From Osedax fenrisi (taxonomy: Eukaryota; Annelida; Polychaeta; Sabellida; Siboglinidae): a DNA stretch of 64,000 nt. The stretch covers positions 36,064,269-36,128,268 of the forward strand of contig OZ025240.1 in the NCBI GenBank assembly GCA_964019155.1, read 5' to 3'. The translations under genes were made by a program, and so were the position numbers. This document shows positions 23,211-33,622 of the stretch, piece by piece (position 1 is the stretch's first letter; every line of letters begins with the position of its first letter). The notes under the pieces are model-generated. The model saw nothing but the letters and a program-made list of their open reading frames with translations. It was not told the DNA's origin and searched no databases.

Positions 23211-23510
23211 GTATGTGTTTGTATGTGTTTGTATGTGTTTGTATGTGTTTGTATGTGTTTGTATGTGTTTGTATGTGTTTGTATGTGTTTGTATGTGTTT
23301 GTATGTATGTGTATGTGGTTGTACGTGGTTGTACGTGTTTGTATGTGTTTGTATGTGTTTGTATGTGTGTGTATGTGTTTGTATGTGTTTGTATGTGTTT
23401 GTATGTGTTTGTATGTGTTTGTATGTGTTTGTATATGTTTGTATGTGTTTGTATGTGTTTGTATATGTTTGTATGTATTTGTATGTGTTTGTATGTGTGT
23501 GTATGTGTTA
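23211..23510 (+). repeat. decamer array, 30 units of GTATGTGTTT
   Basis: Thirty consecutive 10-bp units, mostly GTATGTGTTT, with variants GTATGTGTGT, GTATATGTTT, GTACGTGGTT. As ten is not a multiple of three, all three plus frames remain open and give Val-Cys-Met-Cys-Leu-Tyr type repeats, which explains the overlapping open frames. The unit length is close to one DNA helical turn. I treat it as a minisatellite, not a gene. Confidence 0.92.
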
Positions 23511-23722
23511 GTGTATGGTATATATTAATGATAATGTGTTAATTTCTAAGTAGGAAAATATATATGTATTTTCGTTTTTATATACATATCAAATTTAATG
23601 ATAACAATTTAAGGTATTTATTTATAAATATACTATATATATATTATATATATAGTACACATGCAAATGCATTAACTAAGAAATATACATAAACATACAT
23701 ATACATAAACACACACATACAC

Positions 23723-23806
<84 letters not shown>

Positions 23807-24636
23807 GCTTATAAATAGATAGGAATTTGGTCAATGTAATATATTATGAAATCATAGCACATACATATATAATATATACCTCGTTTCACTAGTGTACTAC
23901 ACGTGCTTATACCTTACATCAGTGTTCATATAACAGCTATACAAACGTGCATATATATATATATACATATATTAGTATACATTATTGGGTAGTACCAACC
24001 TTTTAGAAGTAGTTCGCTCTATTAATATCTGTGATTGTAATCCAGGTATATGCTGTGAATGTATGCTATTGTGTCTTGCAGGCTTCCTCTACGAATACGT
24101 CACATGCGTTGTGTACGGTGTAGTACGTCGTATGAGAGGAGAACGTGACCGGCTCGGGGGGAGTACGAAACGATCGCGTCCGTCACGCTTCGTTGAACAG
24201 CAGATACGCGAATCTCTGCGACTCTATTTCGCTCTCTCCGTCTCTGTGATATGTATTCAGAGTTCGAGATATCGTGCGGCGCTCCAGTGGCGGGCGTCGT
24301 TCTTCTAGTAGACAATAGAAGATACTACCGCTATGTGTATTAATATCCGCAATTAACTATAGTTAGTATACTTTACTAAACCGCGGGGCCGTCGGCTTTT
24401 ATTATACTATTAAACACACGCGTGCTTTCTTAGGGAGACTAGTCCGGGCTCGAATGAAGATGTACAATAACACACTAAATGCAGATAGTGTAGGATGAGA
24501 ACGAGATGACGCACGCAATATAACACCCTTACTCCGAAATGGCTTAATCAGAGGCCCCATGCAAAAAATTCTTTAACGCCCGCATTCTAGTCCCTTATCT
24601 AGGTCATGTTTACTACACACCACCTAACCCATATAT

Positions 24637-24670
<34 letters not shown>

Positions 24671-24809
24671 CAATATGTATACAATTGATGTAGGAAATGC
24701 ATAATACGGTATCTTTTATATAAACATATTTCTAGATACCAGACCAAACGCGTGAAAAACATTCCCTTTAAATTATATAATATTAGTTGTGCACGCTTTT
24801 CAGCGGTAC

Positions 24810-24851
<42 letters not shown>

Positions 24852-24856
24852 TATAT

Positions 24857-24893
<37 letters not shown>

Positions 24894-25100
24894 TATATTA
24901 TATTATATATATATACATATTATATATACATAAATATAATCTAAATATAAATGACATGCACAAATAACTCATAATGTTAACACATTGCACGTCTGTGTTT
25001 CACTAACAATCATGCCTATGTGAATAATAACATGTTATTAGTATTCTAATATTATATATATATATATATATTATTAAATGTGGATATTATGTGGAGAGCT
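23511..25100. other. AT-rich DNA with long (TA)n tracts
   Basis: (CA)n followed by (TA)n at about 23728-23803; (TA)n with TATTATATTA interruptions at about 24811-24915. A GC-richer patch at 24080-24440 is discussed as a possible exon. No other gene is supported. Confidence 0.5.
24082..24308 (+). other. possible coding exon, unidentified
   Basis: A GC-richer stretch opens right after TTGTGTCTTGCAG (24069-24081), which resembles a splice acceptor, and stays open for 75 codons to TAG at 24306-24308. The predicted peptide is Arg-rich (RRMRGERDRLGG, then RSRPSRFVEQQIRESLRL) with a hydrophobic stretch after it. I do not recognise it. The same strand is also open upstream to 23985 and the opposite strand is open at 24100-24315, as expected of GC-rich DNA, so coding status is doubtful. 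Confidence 0.2.
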
Positions 25101-25419
25101 TAGTTTACGTAGGATCATAGTCCCACATTTCTTCATCTATATCCGAAATTGATATGTTGATGTGGTGATGACAACTCCAATCCACCGGCTCCCCAGTTTG
25201 CGGATTGTGGAACGACCATTAGATATAGTGGTTGACTGTGAATAATTAATAAGTAGGTGCTGAAAAAAATGCAGGGTGCCGCTTAGAAAGTCATAGTACC
25301 TGTATACATCATAAGCATAGTGTTGAATGTGGCAACGCGTGCATACTATATTTCTAAGTAGTATTGTCTTGGAAAGGTACTTACACTCTGATAGAGAGTA
25401 ATGCTAGCATACGTATGGA

Positions 25420-28400
25420 TTGGCGACCGCTCACAACAGCCATCAAAAGCAAATCATAACACAACCAAACTCAAGTTTATCCCGCATATCCTCGTCGCGC
25501 GTTAAAAAAGAAGCGCGTCATACAATATCACCTCAAGTTGTAGTCGAAAAAATAACTACTGAGAAAATAAACTATTCTAAATTTTTAAATCCAACGAAAA
25601 ATCTGATTGTTGGATCGCTAAATACTCAAACACTTCAAAAAGTATAGAAAATACCAGAATTTATAGCCTCAGCTGAGGTAACGAAACAGGATATAATATG
25701 CCTACATTAGCATAGATTCATTCACGATGACATACTAATTATGGAACATGCAATTACTAAGCTGTTCAGCCTGGAAGAATAGTATTAACGCCGCCACTGG
25801 AGGAATCGGAATGATTGTTAGTCCTCAAGCATATAATGCACTATCTAGTGTAGATAAAATAACACCCAGAATAATGATAATGAATTTCCATGGAAATCCA
25901 CAGACAACAGTTATATCATGTTACAGTCCAACAAATGTTAGTGATGAACAATAAACCGACATATTTTATACATATATCACGTCATTAACAAATCAGATAC
26001 CAAAGCATAATGTACTGGTAATAGAAGGAGACTTTAATGCACAACTAGGTCAAAATGACGGATTCAAATATTCTTTTCATAAATTAACAAACAGAAATTC
26101 TAAAAGAATATCTGCTAGAAAATAAACTCTTATGGCTATAAACACACTTCCAGAAAAGGCATCCCTGGAAACTTGGGTCAGAACAGGTCGATCCTGGAAA
26201 CATAAATATCCAAATGCCTCTATGTCACAAATTGAGCATATTATCATAAATAGAAAGTGAATAATAGTGCTAAAAACTGTAGAGCTTATAACTCATTTAT
26301 CAGTGTGGCATCTGATCATCATATTATCAAGACCTCCTATAACCTCGAGGTTATAGGAGGTCTTGGTATTATATCAGCAAATATTAGACTGAGTCTTAGA
26401 GCAAATAATAAACAATCTAGTAAAATCAAGCACTACGATTGGGAAATATTTAAGACAGACACAGAAACCCGAGACATCTTTATTACTAAAGTGAAAACTA
26501 AATTCAAAGCTCTACAGGACACCATAGCTTCGCTATCTGCTAGCAAAATGTATACTAATTTTGAAACTGCATGTAAGGAAATTGCTGTTAAAGTAATCCC
26601 ATTGAAACCTGAGTTGAAAAAACGTATAACCTGGGAAACAGATAATATCTGACAAAACCGTAACTTACTATACCAGGCAGCGCTACATAAAGAAAAGCAA
26701 CCGACACCAGAAAATATCAGACATTTCAACGAAGCTCAAAAGTATCTTATAAAATCGTATGAAAAGGAACAAACTGATTATGTTCAGAATAAAATATGTG
26801 AAATTCAAAATGCGATGTGTAACAAAATCAGCCTTAGCCTGGAAAATTGTAAATGAAGTTAGTGGAAGAAAGAACTAAAATAGAGTAAAACTCAAAGAAA
26901 TCAGTGGAAAATAAACAATTCAACTATGGCAAGACCATTTTAATGAACTACTTGGTAAAACAATAATTCCCACAGCAAACGACGAAAGTACATTGACTAT
27001 ACAAATTGAACTAGATATCAAAAAAGGGCATTTTACAATATATGATTAAAGAAAGCTACTAAAAGCATACCAAATGGAAAATCTGTTAGCTTAGATGAAA
27101 TACCAGCTGAAGTATGGAAACTAGGAGAATTTCAAGAAATATTTCTAAACTCGTGCAATACTAAACTCTCTAAACTTTCTAAACTTGTGTATATTATAAA
27201 GAATCTATAGATAAATGGAATGAAGGATGCTTATTTCCTTTCCCTAAAAAAGGAGATATTTCTATCGCAAAAACTATCGTGGAATCACACTAACTCCAAT
27301 TGCAGCTAAGATATATAACGTAATGCTATTAAATAGGATAATATTTGAGATAGATCCTATACTGAAACAAAAAACAAAATGCTTTCCGAATAAAGAGATC
27401 AACGACAGGATAAATGTTAACCATTAGACGTATACTAGAAGGGGTAAAGTCTAAAAACCTGACAGCTACTCTCCTATTTATAGACTTTTCAAAGGCTTTT
27501 GATTCAATAAATCGTGAAAGATAGCTTAATCATATATGGTATACCAACTGAAATCGTAAATATTGATGCTATACAAAAACACCCGTTCCATGGTAAGATC
27601 ACCTAATGGTGACATACCCTTCTTCAATATAACTACTGGAGTAGTACAAGGAGATTCACTTGCACCAGTTCTATTCATTAATGTCTATATTACATATTGA
27701 AAATCATTGAACAGTAACTCAACTCTATAGAGTAATGAGCCTATAGGCTTCACTATTGTAAAAAGAAAAAGCAAGATATACCCAGCTGTATATATTACTG
27801 ATATTGACTATGCTGACGATATAGCTGGAATAACTAATAGGCTGATAAATGCAAATAAAATACTATACAAATTTGAAGATACGGCTAAAGATATCGGTTT
27901 ACATATACACTCAGACAATACGGAATACATGAGTTTAAATCACGAAAACCAGATAAAGATGAAAAGCCTATCAAGCCATTATATAAAACACGTAGAATAA
28001 TTCAAATATCTAGATAGTTATATTGGTTCAATTCAACATAACGTAAGCGTAAGAATCAGAGTGCGTGGGCAGCCTTGAATAGCCTGGACATCATATGATA
28101 TAAGATATAAGATATAAGACATAAGATATCTGGAAATTCAACCTTTCAAGTAAACTCAAAAGAAACTTCTTTAGAGCTACCGCTGAGACTGTACTTGTAT
28201 TTGGCTCTATCACTTGTACTATAACTTCAACATTAGATAATAAAGTTGATGGAGATATATACGCATGTTATTCACATATGCTGCGTGCTGTACTAAATAA
28301 GTCATGTAGATATCAACGTTACAAATAGGGAGTTTTACGGCTAAATTCCAAGAATAACAGATACAATACGCGAACAACGAATGAGGTTCTTCGGTCACTG

Positions 28401-28560
28401 CTGGAGAAAAATAAGCGAAGTAGTGAGTACAGTATTACTCTGGAATCCACAATACGGACGAAGCTCTTGAGGAAGGCACAGTTTGACATATTTAGACCAA
28501 CTAAGAGAGGACACGATGTTCACAAATGAGGAATTACCGATAGCGAGAATTATAGGGAGG
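25420..28560 (+). pseudogene. endonuclease/reverse transcriptase pseudogene of L-C
   Basis: Open pieces at 25420-25647, 25748-25954 and 26257-26652 cover endonuclease and linker; later pieces cover RT. Premature stops occur in each domain (for example shortly after QTLQKV at 25646 and after WETDNI at 26650), and the 26257-26652 piece contains an inserted micro-palindrome that adds 15 codons without breaking the frame. YADD is retained. The protein cannot be made intact. Confidence 0.8.
26328..26365. mobile_element. 38-bp perfect palindrome inserted in LINE L-C
   Basis: A perfect palindrome with half-site CAAGACCTCCTATAACCTC interrupts the endonuclease C-terminal region between SDHHII and SANIRLSL. 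It is flanked by TATTAT on both sides (26322-26327 and 26367-26372; extended to 7 bp, ATATTAT versus GTATTAT). Insert plus duplication is 45 bp, so the frame is kept. Its core is shared with 21737-21788. Looks like insertion of a tiny mobile hairpin. Confidence 0.65.
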
Positions 28561-28621
28561 AATGAAGGAAACTTGTAATGAACTGCCGAGCAAGTTCGAC
28601 TTGTTAAGGTAAGGTAAGGTA

Positions 28622-28688
<67 letters not shown>

Positions 28689-28690
28689 AA
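28622..28690. repeat. (TA)n tract at LINE 3' end
   Basis: TA dinucleotides start directly after the L-C tail; the L-C copy at 54049 also abuts (TA)n on its 3' side. Confidence 0.9.
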
Positions 28691-29300
28691 TATATTTTTA
28701 TTAAATTATCAACAAATAATACAACATAAGTTGATCATAATTACGATATCAATGTATGAAGTTCCAATAGTCCACATATCCGAATATTCATGTATACAAG
28801 TATGTATACTGAATTATAATTATAAATGTAGTAACTGACACGCGACTATAACGCGTACACTAATGCGCATGTGTAGGTGTCCCTAAGGCGCATGCGTATC
28901 GTAATCCTTTAGCTAGCTACGGTCCGTAATACCACAGTGGCGACGTCGTGTGGTCAGGTTAACGTGACTCTCTTCCGCGTAGGACGATAGTATCAAGCAC
29001 ACGACCTTGAGGATAGTAGCTCGTGGTAACTGCTTCTCACCATTGGAATATCATATCAAATATATATATATATATATATACGTGGTATATATAGATAGAA
29101 ATATGTCCTCGCCTATATTAATGATATCCTAAATATGTAAAATAAAATCATGTATACATAGCATATATGCATTTATAAATATAAATATTTTATTATCAGA
29201 CGGCTATTATTTGGTATTAGTATAATAATATTGATAGCAATAATACTAATAATGATACAAATAATAATAGAAATACTAATAGTATTATTAAATATAATAC

Positions 29301-29331
<31 letters not shown>

Positions 29332-29529
29332 AATATAATATAATATAGAGTGACACACTACACCTGTTATTATTATTGTTAATTAACACACATCAGTATG
29401 ACAGGAACCTGTTAGTCTATAGCCTACTATAGCCTACCTATAGGTAGGTTATGTAATTATATTATTAGATTACGTCATTTGTTATGTGTAGTGTCAATTT
29501 CAATAGATGTGTTTATACTAAATAATATC

Positions 29530-29601
<72 letters not shown>

Positions 29602-30159
29602 TGTTTATGTATGTGTGTTTGTGTTTGTGTATGTGTATGTGTGTGTTTACATATTAAACTATATTATTATTTTCATATTGCTCATGTTTATACATGTAAA
29701 CCACCTATAGAAATAGGACCTATGCCAACGATTTTGCTTCGGAAAATCTTTTCCTATATGTTAACCGATAGAGTGTTACAAGGATAGTAGTACTATTATA
29801 TTAGTATAATAATATATTACATTTATCTAATTTATCAACTAATTATCAATACATTTAAGGCTATATTTAATACAAAGATGTTATTAATTTTGAAACCTGA
29901 TACTACTTTTGTAGAACCTCAGCCTAATAGTGAGTGAATAACGTTGTTGGGTAGGTAGTACTACTTTATAGGCGATACCTTGATGTGATAAAGTGGCTTC
30001 TACATATCTATATTCATATAACATTTGTAAAATAGAAATCCATGTTTACTCAAATTGAGTAAAACACGACACATTTATATTAGATACATAAATTAATTAA
30101 TTAAATAAAATAATCTAAAATCTAAAATCTAAAATCTAAAATCAACGATTATATATAAT
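28691..30159. other. AT-rich DNA with NRF1-like sites and simple repeats
   Basis: A GC-richer patch at 28840-29000 carries TGCGCATGTG and AGGCGCATGCGTA (about 28884-28896), NRF1-like. (TA)n at about 29545-29596, (AAT)n-like at 29290-29335, and five 7-bp units CTAAAAT near 30113-30142. A degenerate copy of the CAAAGATTTTGC hairpin lies at about 29725-29750 (CGATTTTGCTTCGGAAAATC). No gene supported. Confidence 0.5.
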
Positions 30160-30733
30160 ATATATGTTTATTATCAAATATTAATTAAGTTATAAGAATA
30201 TATCTAGAGGTCATATAAGTCCATAATACAGACACGCTAGATGTCTTCATGTTAATACGGACACCCTATAACCAATCAACGAGCAGCGTATTAACTATTC
30301 TTATTTTCATAAAAATCATATACGTTATAATATTTATACCACCAATAATACTAAATCTATTTTTTTTATTATTTAGATACTTAAATTGTATTGTTAATTA
30401 ACAAAATAATAAAATAAATAAATTATTAACTAATTAAATTAGAATAAATTATTCATAACATTAATTATAAATAATGTAATTATAATTTGTCTGATTGATT
30501 CATAAATATTGTATTGTTTATCTAGTGGTATATAGGGTGTCCGTATTCGGATATGGGTACCAAATACGGACACCAATGTTATCTATGGAATTAAAAGATT
30601 AAATTAAATTTTAAAATAACAATAATATCTATAATCACATAATATTAATATATTGTAATTTTTGAATAAAAATAATGAGTCATACAATTGTAAGACCATA
30701 ATTGTTAAAGTGTCCGTATTAAGTTACTATCCC
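30160..30733. mobile_element. partial copy of the 57037-type MITE
   Basis: From about 30167 to 30733 the sequence aligns with 57350-57929, including the internal phrase GGGTGTCCGTATTCGGA (30536) and the right terminus GTCCGTATTAAGTTACTATC then CC, followed by TTA. The left third and left terminus are missing. Several substitutions mark it as an older copy. Confidence 0.75.
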
Positions 30734-31517
30734 TTATGTACAGACCTACAACTATAATCAGACAATATTAACTAGTAAACATGTCTGGTACATCTAGAAT
30801 TGTGTATTTAAATAGATGTGTGACATTTTAAAACTATACTAACCAGTATATAAAATATGATTAATACATATTAAAAAATTATAGACAATATTAAAACGAA
30901 CAACTCTGTGTTAGATACATATAGTAAATAATAAACAATTAAAATACTGGAAATACTTAACCAGGAATAGCTATAATCAATAAATAATATATATATATAT
31001 ATATATATATAAGTATTATGTACATATGTACATAGGCATGGGTACCTATGTATGATGTATACAAAAGTATTATATATATATATATATATATTCTATAAAG
31101 AACAACATTTTGTATTGATATATTTTTATACATAAACCATTATATATATCTATTAATATTATATAATATATATATATATAACAACTGTGTGATAACAGTA
31201 TTAGGTCATATGAGATATGTTGAATTATGCATAAATAATAGTTATGGTCTTGTTTATTATAACGATATAAATATGTAACCAACATTTATATATATATATG
31301 CCTATTTAATTGCAAGCTAGATTATACGTAAATACATGAATTATTTGTTACATTCTTTAATATATATTTATTTTTATTTTATATATATATATATTTAAAT
31401 ATTGTTATCGTTATCTTTATTATTTGAATAGGAATTATTAAATATAAAACTATATATTTTTATTCATATATTAATATAGTATACTGTTAATATATATATA
31501 ATGGTAAATAAAAAAAA

Positions 31518-31555
<38 letters not shown>

Positions 31556-31655
31556 GATGTAAATGGTATACCTAAACTGCCCGCTATATAGAGCCATAGC
31601 TGGTAGTTTCAGATAATTGACAATTTGAACTTTATCGAGTTTCAATATATGTATT
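30734..31655. other. AT-rich intergenic DNA
   Basis: Low-complexity A/T with short (TA)n tracts (about 30986-31011, 31071-31090, 31516-31550). Nothing else seen. Confidence 0.5.
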
Positions 31656-31726
31656 GAGTTTCTAGAATATTGTGTTAATCTGGGTATTGTTTCTGGTAAC
31701 GATTATAAATAATCTCTCTCTCACTT

Positions 31727-31786
<60 letters not shown>

Positions 31787-31884
31787 AAGTGAGAGAGAGA
31801 TTATTTCTAATCTTTATAGCTTATAATATATAGCTTATATATATCAGAAATAATACCCAGAATAACATAATATTCTAGAAACTC
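31656..31884. mobile_element. foldback element around a (TA)n core
   Basis: The left arm (31656-31730, GAGTTTCTAGAATATTGTG onward to CTCTCTCTCACTTTATGTA) is mirrored by the right arm (31780-31884) with the innermost 27 or so bases perfect; the right arm carries about 27 extra bases (TATAGCTTATA repeats). The loop is (TA)n. The entire unit could form a very long cruciform. No coding capacity. Confidence 0.6.
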
Positions 31885-31936
31885 AGTTATTTTTTCTACC
31901 AATGTTATACCAATTTATTGATGTTTTGGTAGACTG

Positions 31937-31937
<1 letters not shown>

Positions 31938-32001
<64 letters not shown>

Positions 32002-32115
32002 CATGGTATCAGTTATGATAACATATATCCAGGGCTTAAATAAACAATTATATATTACAATATCTATATTATTGAAGCTGCAGTAAATGTATCAGTGTAA
32101 AACATACTTGTAAGA

Positions 32116-32171
<56 letters not shown>

Positions 32172-32277
32172 ATATACATACATTATAATTGAATTGGAAA
32201 GAAATTATTTCAATAACAAATATTAATTTTATAAATATAGAAAGATATTACATTCATAACACCTTAGCCTTAGACTA

Positions 32278-32338
<61 letters not shown>
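31938..32338. repeat. three long (TA)n tracts
   Basis: TA tracts at about 31938-31995, 32117-32168 and 32280-32338, each 50-60 bp, separated by short AT-rich unique sequence. Confidence 0.9.
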
Positions 32339-32342
<4 letters not shown>

Positions 32343-32430
32343 GTGCACGTTTGTGAACATTCATATATTCGTAATATAAATAAACATTATCGGTGAGCAC
32401 TAGTTGTGTAATGCATAGCCTCGACTTTCT

Positions 32431-32641
32431 TTTATTGCGTAATGATTATTACGCAATAAATTATCGTCTCGACTTCCGGTAGACTTCGTTCACGGGTATT
32501 ACCTTATAAGGTTATAGAAAACAACACGCTATGACGTCATTGTAGACCGATGTTTACACCGAATGCAATGACGGGTGTGTGCGCGTGGGGTACCACGTGA
32601 TACATGTCACGTGATACGAGTCACGTGATACGAGTCACGTG
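32431..32641. promoter_or_regulatory. dense regulatory islet: C/EBP-like palindrome, CRE, four E-boxes
   Basis: TTTATTGCGTAAT and its exact complement form 13-bp arms with a 4-bp spacer (32431-32460). A CRE, TGACGTCA, is at 32532-32539. Four CACGTG E-boxes follow at 32594, 32608, 32622 and 32636, evenly spaced by 14 bp within repeated (G/T)TCACGTGATAC units. These are known sites for bZIP and bHLH-ZIP (USF/MITF/TFEB) factors. Regular spacing argues for function or for a short tandem duplication. The target gene is not visible. Confidence 0.5.
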
Positions 32642-32814
32642 CTGGGTGGGCGTATGTAAACAAACCACGCATTCGTATTGTACGCCAGTTTGTTTATTAT
32701 TCAATCAAAAGTTAACTATCGAGATAATAATATATCAGATTTGTTGTTAATACCAAGGGGTATACCTGCAGGTTGATATATAATACCTATTTTACTTATA
32801 TATAATTTGTTATT

Positions 32815-33005
32815 TATTATAATAAATTAACTATTTGTTTAGATTACTATTATAGTAAATAAACTATTATGATAATAAGTTAACAATAGTAGTACTATAA
32901 CCGTTCTGCTAATAAATTAACCGTCAGATAATAAATTAACTATAACGATAATAAATTAACTACCGTTAATTAACTGTACCGATGTTACTGGTTAACTATT
33001 CTGAT
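32815..33005. repeat. degenerate AATTAACTA-type repeats
   Basis: Loosely periodic copies of GATAATAAATTAAC(T/C) and GTTAACTAT. Some resemble HNF1-type GTTAATNATTAA sites. They adjoin the regulatory islet at 32431-32641 and could be part of it or simple repeat decay. Confidence 0.4.
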
Positions 33006-33473
33006 AAGTTGAAGATGTAGCCTTCATTCAGCGTTCCTCAGCGACACATTACTCATCCGTATTACTTGTATGTTGGCTACGTGTGTACGCTTAATGATAA
33101 TATGTAAATGTGTGTATGGGTGTGTAATACACTGTGTATATATGTATATACTCATATAGTTGTACGCTATTTTATTATACTAATTCACGGGCCCGTATAT
33201 ACAAGTATATATATAACAGAAATGGTAATTCTTTTTTTAAACCTAATTAATTCGCTGATGATTATGCAGATTAGATCATTAGTAGCGCACGCCGGGTAAC
33301 TTGAGTGGTATCACATTGTAGCGTGTTTCCATGGTAACAACACATAATGTGTTTACTGTAAATAGGGCATACTAATGTGTATACGTAGATTGTACTAACA
33401 GTTATGTAATAGCTTGCGTTGTAGCGACACGAACTGTACCACTTGTAATCAAATCGTACGTATAATCTATAGG

Positions 33474-33514
<41 letters not shown>

Positions 33515-33560
33515 CATACATACATACACACACACATACACACACATACATACATACACC

Positions 33561-33605
<45 letters not shown>

Positions 33606-33622
33606 TCCGTTATAATTATATA
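33006..33622. other. non-coding DNA with CA/(TA)n repeats
   Basis: Contains a (TA)n tract at 33479-33507, a CATA/CACA tract at 33508-33568 and another (TA)n to 33600. A 63-codon frame at 33108 has no recognisable feature. Confidence 0.5.

Larger units (their letters stand above)
25100..28618 (+). mobile_element. LINE L-C copy 1, decayed but near full length
   Basis: Fragments of an APE endonuclease-reverse transcriptase in order, broken by many stops and frameshifts: endonuclease start VGSLNTQTL (about 25610), VISCYSPTNVSDEQ (about 25910), SDHHII (26310), HYDWEIF, then RT with LFIDFSKAFDSI (about 27475), GVVQGDSLAP (about 27632), DYADDIAG (about 27808) and a 3' end with GCCGAGCAAG and an (AGGTA)n-like tail next to (TA)n. 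The 5' limit is uncertain. A shorter copy in the opposite orientation is at 54049-55300. The arrangement is that of widespread invertebrate LINEs; clade not assigned. Confidence 0.85.

Noticed and set aside
23211..23510. Regular array considered as CRISPR
   Set aside because: Units are contiguous 10-mers with no spacers, in a eukaryotic genome without cas genes.
23002..23542. Three overlapping Cys/Val/Tyr-rich open frames
   Set aside because: A 10-bp tandem repeat without stops is open in every plus frame; the similarity of all three products shows the frames are not independent genes.
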